Shown: positions 16,784-26,267, numbered from the stretch's first letter. The stretch: 64,000 nt of DNA from JAAYDI01 sp052034005 (GCA_052034005.1 JBPOJB010000033.1:1-64000), one strand, 5' to 3'. Program-made: numbers and translations. Notes: generated by a model from the letters alone, not told the origin.

Positions 16784-17434
16784 CTAATTCGGGAGGAGCT
16801 TGAGGATGCTGGGGCTGGGGCGGGCGATGACGTGGGCGGAAATCAGCTTGCCCAGACCGTCTACTTTGGCCTTCCCCGCTTCCACGGCTGCGTTGACGGC
16901 TGCGACATCCCCCTTGATCAGCACGGTGATATAGCCGCCGCCGAGTTTCTCTTTGCCGATCACTTCCACGTTCGCGGCCTTGCACGCGGTATCGATCGCT
17001 TCGATCACGGCGGTGAAGCCTTGGGTTTCGATGAGTCCGATGGCCTGGTTCGGCTCGGTTGGCATGGTCGGGGTCCCTTGCGTTGGTTGTGCGGCCGGCC
17101 CCGAGTCGTCGTGCGGGAAGAACACGGCCGCTTGCTCGATAAGTGGTTGATGTTCCGCCCGCGCGTGAATCGCCTTGACCGACTCGGCCGTGGGGGCGTT
17201 GATGATCGTACTGACGCAGGAGCCGCCCAGGCCGTCGATCAACCGGTGGGCGGCGTGGACCGCGCTTTCCAAAGCGGTCGGCGCGCCGGCAATCCGCAGG
17301 CAGACTCCATAGAGGTCGTTCAGCTCGTAATGGAGGATCTCCACCGGCGCCGCTTTCTCGATCGAATCGATCGTGACGAGTGCCGGCCCCAGCCCTTGGA
17401 TCTCGAGAATCGCCACACCTTGCATCACGGCCAC
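16784..17434 (-). CDS. Tandem BMC-domain microcompartment shell protein
   Basis: A 216-residue protein with two bacterial-microcompartment domains. BMC1 is at about 5-79 (GVAILEIQGLGPALVTID ... ALESAVHAAHRLIDG) and BMC2 at about 131-204. BMC2 is the more canonical: AIGLIETQGFTAVIEAIDTA, KEKLGGGYITVLIKGDVAAV, HVIARP. A 50-residue linker rich in P, Q and T joins them. Tandem-BMC proteins form trimers that act as pseudohexameric tiles in protein shells. No encapsulated enzyme or other shell gene lies nearby, so this is a satellite copy. It is divergent from metG. Confidence 0.9.
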   Translation of the reverse strand: MAVMQGVAILEIQGLGPALVTIDSIEKAAPVEILHYELNDLYGVCLRIAGAPTALESAVHAAHRLIDGLGGSCVSTIINAPTAESVKAIHARAEHQPLIEQAAVFFPHDDSGPAAQPTQGTPTMPTEPNQAIGLIETQGFTAVIEAIDTACKAANVEVIGKEKLGGGYITVLIKGDVAAVNAAVEAGKAKVDGLGKLISAHVIARPSPSILKLLPN

Positions 17435-17664
17435 GTCCTCATTGCCCGATTGGGCCGGTCGGCGGCCTCAGGGGCAAATCAACTCCAGGCCGGTCCGGCT
17501 TGCCGGGCTGATCGTGTCTGGAGCTGGCTGTCGTCAGTTCCGCCGCAGGACCCCTGGTCTTATAGGCGACATAGTAAACCGACGGGGTCTGTACTACAAT
17601 GTCGCGATTCGGCCTGTCTCGTGCCGGCGCGGTGCCTCGGCCCGATCGAAAGAGCGGAGGAAAC

Positions 17665-19701
17665 ATGGCTCAGCGAAGGATCCTGGTGACGGCAGCCCTG
17701 CCCTATGCCAACGGTCCGATCCACATCGGCCACCTGGTGGAGTACATCCAGACGGATATCTGGGTCCGCTTCCAGAAACTGCGTGGACACCGCTGCATAT
17801 ACATCTGTGCCGACGACACGCACGGGACGGCCATCATGATCCGTGCTCGGCAGGAGGGGCGGAGCGAAACCGAGTTGATCGCGGAAATGCAAGAGGCGCA
17901 CCTGCGCGATTTCCACGGGTTCGATATCGAGTTCGACAACTACGGGAGCACGAACAGCGCGGAGAACCGGCAGCTGTGCGGCGAGATCTGGCAGGCGCTC
18001 CGCCAGAAGGGCCTGATCGTCGAGCGCGATGTGGCACAGCTGTACGACCCCGAGGCCCGCACGTTCCTGGCCGACCGGTTCGTGAAAGGAACCTGCCCCA
18101 AATGCCGGACCCCCGGCCAGTACGGTGACAATTGCGACAAGTGCGGCAGCACCTATCGCGCGACCGATCTGATCGAGCCGGTGAGCATGTTGTCGGGCGC
18201 CACGCCCGAGCTGCGCAACGAGCGGCACTTGTTCGTCCAGCTGAGCCAACTGCACGATTTCCTGACGCAGTGGACACAGTGCGGCGAGCACCTTCAGGAG
18301 GAAGTGGCGAACTACCTGAAAGGGCACTTCCTCAACGAGCCGCTCAAGGACTGGGACGTCTCGCGCCCCGCGCCCTACTTCGGATTCGAGATCCCCGACA
18401 GCCCGGGCAACTACTGGTATGTCTGGTTCGACGCGCCGATCGGCTACATGGCGTCCACCAAACAGTGGTGCGATCGGCACGGCGAGGACTTCGACGATTG
18501 GTGGCGCAGCGACGACGTCGAGATCCACCACTTCATCGGCAAGGACATCACCTACTTCCACACGTTGTTCTGGCCGGGGATGCTCCGGTCGGCCGGCTTC
18601 GCGACGCCCACCCGCGTGCGGATCCATGGGTTCCTGACGGTCGGCGGCGAGAAGATGTCGAAGTCCAAGGGCACGTTCGTCATGGCCGAGACCTACTTGA
18701 AGCACCTGGACCCGTCCTATTTGCGGTACTACTACGCCTCGAAGCTGAGCTCGCGGTTGGATGACATCGACCTGAACCTGGACGAGTTCGCCGCCAAGGC
18801 CAATGCGGATCTGGTCGGGAAGGTCGTCAACCTGGCCAGTCGCTGCGCGCGGTTCGTGCAGGCGACCGGCCTGTCCGCGACCTATCCAGACGACGGGGGG
18901 CTCTTCGCGCGGGCGGCGGCAGCCGGCGAGGCGATCGCCGCGGCCTACGAAGAAGGCGACTACGGCCGAGCCATGCGGCTGATCATGGAGCTGGCCGATC
19001 GCGCCAACCCGTATGTGGAGGCCGCGGAACCGTGGAAGCTGGCCAAGGATCCGCTCCGGAAGCAACAGCTGCAGGACGTCTGCACGGTGGCCCTCAACCT
19101 GTTCCGGCAGCTGGCGATCTACCTGGCCCCGGTCCTGCCGCGGCTGGCCCGGCAGACCGGCCAGTTGCTCGGTCGGCCGATCGTGCGGTGGGAGGAATCC
19201 CAGACGCCGCTGGTCGCCACCCCCGTGGCCAGGTTCCATCACATGCTCCAACGTGTCGACAAGAAGGACGTAGATGCCATGATCGAAGAGAGCCGACAGC
19301 CGGCCGAAGACGAACCCGCGCCCGAACCCGCGCCCGTGGCCAGCCGACCGCTGGTGGATGAGCCCCTGGCGGCCGAGTGCACCATCGACGACTTCACGAA
19401 AGTCGATCTGCGAGTCGCGCGCATCGTGTCCGCCGAGAGCGTGCCCGGCGCTGACAAGCTGCTGAAAATGACGCTGAGCTTGGGCGGGACCGAGCAGCGC
19501 ACCGTGTTCGCGGGGATCAAGCAGGCGTATGCGCCCGAGCAGATCGTGGGACGCACCGTCGTGCTGGTCGCGAACCTGGCGCCCCGGAAGATGAAATGGG
19601 GTGTGAGCGAAGGCATGATCCTCGCCTCCGGCACGGGCGGCGCGAATGTGTTCCTGCTGACCGTCGATGAAGGGGCCCAGCCCGGGCAGCGGATCCATTG
19701 A
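17665..19701 (+). CDS. metG: Methionyl-tRNA synthetase
   Basis: A 678-residue class I synthetase. HIGH is seen at NGPIHIGHL (about residue 17), the zinc knuckle at CPKC...CDKC (about 150-170) and KMSKS at GEKMSKSKG (about residue 330). The C-terminal helical anticodon domain is followed by a linker rich in E, P and A. It ends in a tRNA-binding OB domain (DDFTKVDLRVARIVSAE ... NLAPRKMKWGVSEGMIL), which drives dimerisation in relatives. ATG 17665 follows AGCGGAGG. Its stop overlaps a possible TTG start of the next gene. Confidence 0.97.
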   Translation: MAQRRILVTAALPYANGPIHIGHLVEYIQTDIWVRFQKLRGHRCIYICADDTHGTAIMIRARQEGRSETELIAEMQEAHLRDFHGFDIEFDNYGSTNSAENRQLCGEIWQALRQKGLIVERDVAQLYDPEARTFLADRFVKGTCPKCRTPGQYGDNCDKCGSTYRATDLIEPVSMLSGATPELRNERHLFVQLSQLHDFLTQWTQCGEHLQEEVANYLKGHFLNEPLKDWDVSRPAPYFGFEIPDSPGNYWYVWFDAPIGYMASTKQWCDRHGEDFDDWWRSDDVEIHHFIGKDITYFHTLFWPGMLRSAGFATPTRVRIHGFLTVGGEKMSKSKGTFVMAETYLKHLDPSYLRYYYASKLSSRLDDIDLNLDEFAAKANADLVGKVVNLASRCARFVQATGLSATYPDDGGLFARAAAAGEAIAAAYEEGDYGRAMRLIMELADRANPYVEAAEPWKLAKDPLRKQQLQDVCTVALNLFRQLAIYLAPVLPRLARQTGQLLGRPIVRWEESQTPLVATPVARFHHMLQRVDKKDVDAMIEESRQPAEDEPAPEPAPVASRPLVDEPLAAECTIDDFTKVDLRVARIVSAESVPGADKLLKMTLSLGGTEQRTVFAGIKQAYAPEQIVGRTVVLVANLAPRKMKWGVSEGMILASGTGGANVFLLTVDEGAQPGQRIH

Positions 19702-20291
19702 GCGGCGACCTCCTCGCCAACCTGGACGCCCTGGACACGCGCCAACAGGGCGTACGCGTGGCGTTCCAGCAGGTCGCGCCGCGCATCGTCCACCGCATCG
19801 GGCTCGTGACGCGCAGCGGGGTCCAATGGGTGCTCGCGTCGGTCGAAGGGGACAGCCACGAGCCGTTTCCGCCCAGCCCCCCGCTCCAGCAACTGGCGAT
19901 CGAAACGCCCCCCGGCGGGCGCACCACCGCGCTGCTGCTGGGCATGGCCGGCCGGAATCACTGGTCAGTCGCCGCCGAGTCCCACCCGCTGGACCGGCGC
20001 GTCCAATTCGATGTCGCCTGCCGCGCCCAGGTTGCAGGTCCAGATTTGCTGCACAGCGTCTACCGGATGTCGATCCCCTGCCACCTCTCCGACGACCGTA
20101 CGGTCGCCCGGTGGGTCGACCGGGATTGGTGCCTGCAGTGTGTCGCCGGCTCACACGCGGATGGCGCGACCACCCTGCGCGTGGAAGAGGACCGGCTGGT
20201 GATCGGACCGGCTGCAGGCGGCCAGGCATTGACTCACCGCTGGCACTATACGTTCACGTGCTGCGAATTCCGCCCGACGCCACGGCCTTGA
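19698..20291 (+). CDS. Hypothetical protein overlapping metG
   Basis: About 197 residues reading from TTG 19698, whose last two bases fall in the metG TGA. The product is hydrophilic, contains several tryptophans and cysteines (CRAQVAGPDLLHSVYRM, DRDWCLQCVAG) and ends in a C-rich strand HYTFTCCEFRP. No family is recognised and the start is uncertain. The overlap suggests translational coupling to metG. Codon use is like that of neighbouring genes. Confidence 0.55.
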   Translation: MSGDLLANLDALDTRQQGVRVAFQQVAPRIVHRIGLVTRSGVQWVLASVEGDSHEPFPPSPPLQQLAIETPPGGRTTALLLGMAGRNHWSVAAESHPLDRRVQFDVACRAQVAGPDLLHSVYRMSIPCHLSDDRTVARWVDRDWCLQCVAGSHADGATTLRVEEDRLVIGPAAGGQALTHRWHYTFTCCEFRPTPRP

Positions 20292-20412
20292 ATCCCGGCC
20301 GCTGGAGGGCCAGAATGTCGGGAGTCCAGGTGCTGAACCTGGGGTGGACCCGCAACTGCCCGCCGCCGGCACCGTGCCGGCCGGAGGATGACGGGGCCGC
20401 CGCCACGCCCCT

Positions 20413-20757
20413 GTGGTTGACATCGACCTTCAGAAGCGAACCCCCGCGATGGTCTTCCAAGATATCCAGAAGCTGCAGGCCGAGTACACCGACAAGTACG
20501 TCGTGGTGGATGACGATCGACCGGAGCTGCGACGATTCAAGGGCCTGACCGGCACCGTGAAGACCGTGAACATGAACGGGCGCGCGCTGGTTCAGTTCGA
20601 CGGCCACAACAACGTGGGATGGTACGACATCGATATCGATTTCCTGCGCGTCATCGACCAGCCGCTGCCCAAGGAAGCGCCCATGCCGGTGCGCCGCGCC
20701 GCACCCCGGCAGGCGGAAAGTCCACCCGCCAGCCCGCCCAAGAACGCCACCGGCTAG
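20413..20757 (+). CDS. Conserved planctomycete-type small protein
   Basis: A 114-residue protein starting at GTG 20413, or ATG 20449 if shorter. The core KLQAEYTDKYVVVDDDRPEL, GLTGTVKTVNMNGRALVQFD and NNVGWYDIDIDFLRV looks like a small SH3-like beta domain. The C-terminus is proline-rich. I have the impression of similar proteins in other Planctomycetota, but no function is known to me. It is convergent with nadA, overlapping its end by 4 bases. Confidence 0.65.
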   Translation: MVDIDLQKRTPAMVFQDIQKLQAEYTDKYVVVDDDRPELRRFKGLTGTVKTVNMNGRALVQFDGHNNVGWYDIDIDFLRVIDQPLPKEAPMPVRRAAPRQAESPPASPPKNATG

Positions 20758-21893
20758 GACACGGCGAGCATCCGTTCCAGGGCCACCAGCGACCACTGGG
20801 CGGTCACCTCATCCACGTGGATCACATTGACCGGCGTGCCCGCCGCCAGGTTCTCCAGGCTCCAGCACAGGTGCGCCAGGTCGATGCGGTACATCGTTGC
20901 GCACATGCAAATGATGGGTGACAGGAAGTGGATTTCCAGGTGGGGAAACTCGCGCTTGAGACGCTGGACCAGGTGCATTTCCGTGCCGATGGCCCATTTG
21001 CTGCCCGCCGGCGCCTGCTGGATCGTCCGGAGGATCTTGCCCGTCGAACCCGAGATGTCGGCCAGATCGTTCACTTCCTGCGGACACTCCGGATGGACCA
21101 GGATCTGGATGCCGGGAATGCGCTGGCGGAACTGGTGCACGTCCTCCGGGCGGAACATCTGGTGGACACTGCAGTGACCCTGCCACAAGATCACCTTGCT
21201 GCGCTGTAAGGTCGCTTCGTCGTGCCCGCCAAGCTGCTCGGCAAACGGATCCCAGACCGGCATCTGGTCATTGGTGATCCCCATGCCCAGGGCCGTATTG
21301 CGGCCCAAATGCTGGTCGGGGAAGAACAGCACACGGCGGGTCCGGTCGAACGCCCAGCGCAGCACGGCCGCCGCGTTGCTCGACGTACAGATGATCCCGC
21401 CATGCCGGCCGCAAAACGCCTTGAGGCTGGCCGCCGAGTTGATGTACGTCACCGGCGTGATGTCCCGCACATCGAGGATCTCGCCCAATTCCTCCCAGGC
21501 GGATTCCACCTGCTCGATCTGAGCCATGTCCGCCATCGAACAGCCGGCCGTCAGGTCCGGCAAGATCACACGCACCCGGCGACCATCACGCTCGGCCAGC
21601 CGCTCCGGCCGGTTGGCCAGAATGTCCGCCGTTTCCGCCATGAAATGCACGCCACAGAACACGATGGAACGACAGGTGGTGTTCGACGCAGCCGTCTTGC
21701 TCAGCTCGTAACTGTCGCCCCGTAAATCGCTCAACGCGATCACCTCGTCCTGCTGATAATGGTGACCCAGAATCAGCAGCTCCTGACCCATCCGCTGACG
21801 AACCGCTTGGATGCGCTGAGTCAGCGCCTGGTTGTCCAGCGACCGGTAGTCGGCCAACTCGCGGCTCGGTACGTGTTGCGCAGCAACGCTCAT
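20754..21893 (-). CDS. nadA: Quinolinate synthase
   Basis: A 379-residue iron-sulfur enzyme that condenses iminoaspartate with dihydroxyacetone phosphate to quinolinate, the NAD precursor. The motifs are LILGHHYQQDEVIALSD, VFCGVHFMAETADIL, TAGCSMAD, ICTSSNAAAVLRWA, FFPDQHLGRNTA, VHPECPQEV and SGSTGKI. The three cluster cysteines are expected among FCG, ECP and the C-terminal IICMCATM. ATG 21893 gives a normal length; an open extension to 21986 looks non-coding. NadB and NadC are not in the window. Confidence 0.95.
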   Translation of the reverse strand: MSVAAQHVPSRELADYRSLDNQALTQRIQAVRQRMGQELLILGHHYQQDEVIALSDLRGDSYELSKTAASNTTCRSIVFCGVHFMAETADILANRPERLAERDGRRVRVILPDLTAGCSMADMAQIEQVESAWEELGEILDVRDITPVTYINSAASLKAFCGRHGGIICTSSNAAAVLRWAFDRTRRVLFFPDQHLGRNTALGMGITNDQMPVWDPFAEQLGGHDEATLQRSKVILWQGHCSVHQMFRPEDVHQFRQRIPGIQILVHPECPQEVNDLADISGSTGKILRTIQQAPAGSKWAIGTEMHLVQRLKREFPHLEIHFLSPIICMCATMYRIDLAHLCWSLENLAAGTPVNVIHVDEVTAQWSLVALERMLAVS

Positions 21894-22084
21894 CTTGATG
21901 CCAATCCAGGGTGAAGCTTCCAAACGGGGGGGAGATGCTTCCCGCCTGTCGGGCATGCACGTCTGCCTGACCGCCGGCAAACCCACCCGTCGTGTAATGG
22001 ATTATAGGCGTCCAACCAGCGGCTCGGAAGCGACGCGACACCCCCCCGTGTGCGCGTGGCGCCGTTCGGATCAGGCAAACTGGC

Positions 22085-22112
22085 TAAAGTTTGCGGATGA
22101 GCATGTCGACAT
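22085..22112 (+). promoter_or_regulatory. Possible sigma-28 (FliA)-type promoter before the FliN-like gene
   Basis: TAAAGTTT at 22085-22092 matches the FliA -35 consensus exactly. GTCGACAT at 22105-22112 matches 5 of 8 bases of the GCCGATAA -10 box, with a 12-base spacer (usual 11). It lies 65 bases upstream of a flagellar-switch-type gene, which raises its plausibility. Confidence 0.3.
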
Positions 22113-22176
22113 TAGTGTCGTGTGTGTCTGTCGCCTGATCGTCTCCGCCCCGTGCTAGCGGGGGAACCGAGCAACC

Positions 22177-22569
22177 ATGGCTTCCAAAGAGGTGACCAAG
22201 CCGATCACCAGCGGGCGAAGCGATGCAGATTCGTCGGCATGGCTGGAGCGCTTGCCGTCCTATTCACGCAGCCTGTTGAAGATCAAGGTTCCCGTGACGG
22301 TCACCCTGGCCACGGCCAAGCAGCCGGTGCGAACGATCCTTGGACTCGTGCCGGGCTCGATCATCCAGTTCGACAAGCTCTGCGATGAAACGTTGACGCT
22401 GGAGGTTGCGAACCAGCGGGTGGCGGAAGGCGAGACGGTCAAAGTCGGTGACAAATTCGGCCTCCGGTTGACTTCGATGGTCCTGCCAGATGAACGGTTT
22501 CACCGCGTGCTGGGCCCGCGCGAAGGACGGGCCAATCGCGAAGAGAAACCGTCGACAGACGGCAACTAG
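22177..22569 (+). CDS. FliN/SpoA-domain (flagellar switch or type III C-ring) protein
   Basis: A 130-residue protein whose core (about 30-105) is a SpoA domain: SLLKIKVPVTVTLATAKQPV, LGLVPGSIIQFDKL, ETLTLEVANQRVAEGETVKV and GDKFGLRLTSM. This is the domain of FliN and the FliM C-terminus, which forms the C-ring that receives CheY-P. No other flagellar gene adjoins it; a full chemotaxis gene set lies 26 kb downstream. It may be a true FliN encoded apart from its operon, or a stand-alone SpoA protein. Confidence 0.85.
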   Translation: MASKEVTKPITSGRSDADSSAWLERLPSYSRSLLKIKVPVTVTLATAKQPVRTILGLVPGSIIQFDKLCDETLTLEVANQRVAEGETVKVGDKFGLRLTSMVLPDERFHRVLGPREGRANREEKPSTDGN

Positions 22570-22762
22570 CACACGCCTGCTGGCCACCTGGACCCGTGTG
22601 TGGTCCCCGGCTCACCCCTCCAACGTCGTGGTGCATCCGCCGACACGCGATGCCGTCTGACATGCGGCAAATGGCACTTACGACGACTGCCAAAGCAGGT
22701 AAGATGGACAAATCCGCCTTCCGGTGTGGTCCGGCGTCCGCGCCCAGGGGAACGGTCCGCAA

Positions 22763-23356
22763 GTGATTCTGATCATCGACAATTACGATTCGTTCACGTA
22801 CAACCTCGTGCAGCGTCTGGGGGAGATCGACCCGTCGCTGGACATCCGGGTGTACCGAAACGACTGTCTGACGCTCGACGAGATCGAGTCGTTCGGTCCG
22901 AGCCATCTGATTATCTCGCCGGGGCCGTGCACGCCGAGCAAGGCGGGCATTTCGCTCGAGTGCGTGAAGCGTTTTCAGGGCCACCTGCCGATCCTCGGGG
23001 TCTGTCTGGGGCATCAATCGATCGGGCAGGCCGCGGGCGGCGAGATCGTTCGTGCGCGGGAGTTGATGCACGGCAAGACGGATGCCATTCACCACGACAA
23101 TCAAGGTCTGTTTGCCGGGCTGCCTAATCCGTTTGTCGCTGCGCGCTACCACAGTCTGGTCATTCGGCCTGGTACGCTGCCCGAGGATTATCAGGTGACA
23201 GCCTGGGCCTTCACGCGGGAAGGCCAGCGGGAGATTATGGGGATCCGACACCGGCGTTTTTCGGTGGAGGGCTGGCAGTTCCATCCCGAGAGTTTCTTGA
23301 CCGAATGCGGGCATGAGTTGCTCCGGCGGTTCCTGCAGCAGACGCGAGCGTCATGA
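22763..23356 (+). CDS. trpG/pabA: Glutamine amidotransferase subunit of anthranilate/aminodeoxychorismate synthase
   Basis: A 197-residue class I glutamine amidotransferase. It has MILIIDNYDSFTYNLVQRLG, LIISPGPCTPSKAGIS (oxyanion PGP), the nucleophile in GVCLGHQSIGQA and the His-Glu pair in WQFHPESFLT. It supplies ammonia to TrpE or PabB, so it serves tryptophan or folate synthesis; the two cannot be told apart without the partner, which is absent here. GTG 22763 follows AGGGGAA. The ATGA overlap with moeA suggests translational coupling. Confidence 0.93.
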   Translation: MILIIDNYDSFTYNLVQRLGEIDPSLDIRVYRNDCLTLDEIESFGPSHLIISPGPCTPSKAGISLECVKRFQGHLPILGVCLGHQSIGQAAGGEIVRARELMHGKTDAIHHDNQGLFAGLPNPFVAARYHSLVIRPGTLPEDYQVTAWAFTREGQREIMGIRHRRFSVEGWQFHPESFLTECGHELLRRFLQQTRAS

Positions 23357-24600
23357 TCAGTATCGACGAGGCACGTGCACGCATCTTGGCGCGGACCTGG
23401 AAGAACCCGCCGGAGTCTCGGCCGGCCGACCAATCGGTCGGATTGGTGCTGGCGGAGCCGGCTGTGAGTGACATTGATTCGCCGCCGTACGACAAGGCCA
23501 TGGTGGATGGCTATGCCGTACTGGCCTCGGACGTGCGGCACGGCGGGGTCGAGTTGGAGGTGGTGGAAGTGATCGTCGCCGGGCAGGTGCCGGCCCGGCC
23601 GGTCGGCCCGGGAACGGCGGCCCAGATCATGACGGGCGCGCCGATGCCGCCGGGTGCGGACGCGGTCGTGATGGTCGAGCGGACGAGAGAGCTGGTGCCG
23701 GGGCGGGTGCGGATCGAGGCGGACGGGGCGCGGCCTGGCCAACACATCATGCGGCGTGGCGCGGCCGTGCGGTGCGGCATGACGGTGCTGGAACCCGGAC
23801 ATCGGTTGCGGCCCCGCGATGTCGGACTCCTGTGCGAGGTCGGTTGTGCCGACGTGTCGGTTCGGCGGCGGCCGTGCGTGGCCGTGCTGGCCACCGGCAG
23901 CGAGCTGGTGCCGCCCGGGCAGAAGCCGGCGGCCGGCCAGATTCGCAACAGCAACGGGCCCATGCTCTGTGCGCTGGCGCGTGCGGAGCACGGCCAGGTG
24001 ATCGATCTGGGGATCGCCCGCGACGAAATCGCGGCGCTGCGCGGCGCCGTGGAAGAGGGCCTCGCCTGCGATCTGCTTCTCCTGTCCGGCGGCGTCTCGG
24101 CGGGGCTTTTGGACCTGGTGCCCCGACTGCTCGAGCAACTGGGCGCCGAACAGGTCTTTCATCAGGTTCACCTGAGGCCGGGCAAGCCGCTGTGGTTCGG
24201 CGTCCGTGCGGTCGGCGAGCGACGGACGCTGGTGTTCGGGCTGCCGGGCAATCCGGTGAGCAGTCTTGTCTGTTTCGAGCTGTTTGTGGCCCCCGCGTTG
24301 CGTCGGATGCTGGGACATGACGAGGTCCAGCCGGCCTCCGATGCGGCGCAGCTCGCCCAGGACCATCATCACCGGGGCGATCGCCCCACCTATGTCCCGG
24401 CACGGGCCGCGCGGGGCCCGGAAGGAGGCCTGACCGTCACCGTACTGGCCTGGGAGGGCTCGGCCGATCAGCAGGCCTTGACGCACGCCAATTGCCTGGC
24501 GTTTTTCCCGCCCGGGAATCGCACATACGCCGCCGGCCAGCCGGTGTCCATCCACTGGCTGGGATGGCGCATGTCGCTGCAATCACCGCCCACGATATGA
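23353..24600 (+). CDS. moeA: Molybdopterin molybdenumtransferase
   Basis: A 415-residue protein that inserts molybdate into adenylylated molybdopterin. The motifs are SPPYDKAMVDGYAVLASD, MTGAPMPPGADAVVMVERT, VAVLATGSELV, RNSNGPML, LLSGGVSAGLLDLVP, LRPGKPLWFG and LPGNPVSSLVCFELFV. The domain order follows E. coli MoeA. Its start overlaps the amidotransferase stop and its stop overlaps the lnt start, so the three read as one transcript. Molybdenum cofactor synthesis genes moaA-E were not seen. Confidence 0.94.
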   Translation: MISIDEARARILARTWKNPPESRPADQSVGLVLAEPAVSDIDSPPYDKAMVDGYAVLASDVRHGGVELEVVEVIVAGQVPARPVGPGTAAQIMTGAPMPPGADAVVMVERTRELVPGRVRIEADGARPGQHIMRRGAAVRCGMTVLEPGHRLRPRDVGLLCEVGCADVSVRRRPCVAVLATGSELVPPGQKPAAGQIRNSNGPMLCALARAEHGQVIDLGIARDEIAALRGAVEEGLACDLLLLSGGVSAGLLDLVPRLLEQLGAEQVFHQVHLRPGKPLWFGVRAVGERRTLVFGLPGNPVSSLVCFELFVAPALRRMLGHDEVQPASDAAQLAQDHHHRGDRPTYVPARAARGPEGGLTVTVLAWEGSADQQALTHANCLAFFPPGNRTYAAGQPVSIHWLGWRMSLQSPPTI

Positions 24601-26267
24601 ATGGGAGACCCATGGCGCAGGGACGTACGTGGTGGAACGCTCCGTTCTGGCTGTCGTTGGCCGGCGGCGCGCTGGTGTGGGCCGCCCTGCCGCCCCTGGG
24701 CTGGTGGCCGCTGGCGTGGATCGCCCCGCTGTTCTGGCTGCAGCTGATCCGTCAGGAACAGCTGTCGGCCGGCCGGCCCTATGTGGCGATCTGGTTCAGT
24801 TCCGTGCTGTTCTGGGCCGTGACGCTCCAGGGGATTCGTCTGGCCCACTGGGCCAACTATCTCGGGCTGGTGGCCCTGGCGGCCTACCTGGGCGTCTACA
24901 TGCCGCTGGCGATCGCCGCCGCACGGCACGCCGTGCATCGCTGGCGCGTGCCCGTGGTGTTGGCGGCGCCGGTGGCGTGGACCGGCATGGAAATGCTGCG
25001 CGGCTACGGGCCGCTGGGCTTCTCGATGGCCACCTTGGCGCATACCCAAGTGCATCAACTGAGCCTCATCCAGATTGCCGACCTGGGCGGCGCCTACACG
25101 GTCAGCTTCGCGCTGATGTCGGTGTCCGCGAGCCTCTCGAGCGCGTGGCACAGCCCGGCCCGCGGCAGGCGGATCGGGTTGGTCCTCTGCGCGCTGGCCT
25201 GGGTGGCGCTGGTCGTCACTTACGGACAGTACCGACTCCGTGATCCGGTCAGGGCGGATCAGGACCAGCCGCGTGTGCGCGTGGCGTTGATCCAAGGCTC
25301 GATCGACACGGTCTTCGACGACCAGCCGGATCGGTGGCGGCAGATCCTGGACCAGTACAGCGGCCTGACCCAACAGGCCTGTGATCGCTACGGACCGTTC
25401 GACCTGGTCGTCTGGCCCGAATCGATGTTCCCGCCCAGCGAATCGCTGTTCGAGGCGGGGGCGGAACTCACTTTGGAGCCGGGTCTGGACCGCGCGATGC
25501 TCGACGCGAGCGTCGAGCAGTTCCGGAGCCTGGTGCGCTACGGCATCGGTCGGATCAACCGGCCCGCGGCGCGCGGGGCGGCGGGACGGCCCACCTGTTG
25601 GCTGCTGGGCACGACCACCTGGCAGTTCGGACCTTATCCATCACGGCGCTACAACGCCGCGCTGATGATCAACCCTGACGCCGAAGTCACCGCGCGCTAC
25701 TTCAAGATGCACCCGGTGATGTTCGGGGAGTACGTCCCTTTTGGTGACATCTGGCCGTCACTTTACAACTTGTTCCCGCTGCCCAACGGCCTGACTCCCG
25801 GAACCGAGCCGGTGGCGATCCCGGTGGGCAAGCTGACGTTCTCTCCCAGCATCTGTTTCGAGAGCACGATCCCGCACCTGATTCGTTGGCAGGCGGTCGA
25901 GCTGGCGCGTCGCGGCACGCGGCCGGATGTGTTGGTGAATCTGACCAACGACGGCTGGTTCTGGGGTTCGAGCATTCTGGACCTGCACCTGGACTGTGCC
26001 GTGTTGCGTGCTGTGGAACTGCGCCGCCCGGTCCTGGTGGCTGCCAACACGGGTTTCTCGGCGTGGATCGACGGCCAGGGGGCGATTCGGGCGCGTGGAC
26101 CGCGGCGCGCCCCCGGGGTGATTGTCGCGGACGTGGCGGCTGATGGGCGCTGGAGCGGGTACGAGCTCTGGGGCGACGGTCCGGCGTGGTTCTGTGCGAC
26201 CTGTAGTCTGGCGGCACTCGCCGCGGCTGCGTGTGGCCGTGCGGCCCGCCGTCTGCGGGCCCTCTAG
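24597..26267 (+). CDS. lnt: Apolipoprotein N-acyltransferase
   Basis: A 556-residue inner-membrane enzyme that adds the third acyl chain to lipoproteins. The N-terminal half has six or so hydrophobic segments, starting LSLAGGALVWAALPPLGWWP. The periplasmic nitrilase domain carries the expected triad: Glu in VVWPESMFPP, Lys in YFKMHPVMFGEYVPFG and Cys in SPSICFESTIP. The final hydrophobic stretch CATCSLAALAAAACG is the C-terminal anchor. ATG 24597 overlaps the moeA stop (ATGA); ATG 24612 is an alternative. A C-terminal arginine tail RAARRLRAL follows the last helix. Confidence 0.93.
   Translation: MNGRPMAQGRTWWNAPFWLSLAGGALVWAALPPLGWWPLAWIAPLFWLQLIRQEQLSAGRPYVAIWFSSVLFWAVTLQGIRLAHWANYLGLVALAAYLGVYMPLAIAAARHAVHRWRVPVVLAAPVAWTGMEMLRGYGPLGFSMATLAHTQVHQLSLIQIADLGGAYTVSFALMSVSASLSSAWHSPARGRRIGLVLCALAWVALVVTYGQYRLRDPVRADQDQPRVRVALIQGSIDTVFDDQPDRWRQILDQYSGLTQQACDRYGPFDLVVWPESMFPPSESLFEAGAELTLEPGLDRAMLDASVEQFRSLVRYGIGRINRPAARGAAGRPTCWLLGTTTWQFGPYPSRRYNAALMINPDAEVTARYFKMHPVMFGEYVPFGDIWPSLYNLFPLPNGLTPGTEPVAIPVGKLTFSPSICFESTIPHLIRWQAVELARRGTRPDVLVNLTNDGWFWGSSILDLHLDCAVLRAVELRRPVLVAANTGFSAWIDGQGAIRARGPRRAPGVIVADVAADGRWSGYELWGDGPAWFCATCSLAALAAAACGRAARRLRAL

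Noticed and set aside
17560..20229. 889-codon open frame antisense to metG and the following gene
   Set aside because: Shadow of the plus-strand genes with low-complexity protein composition.
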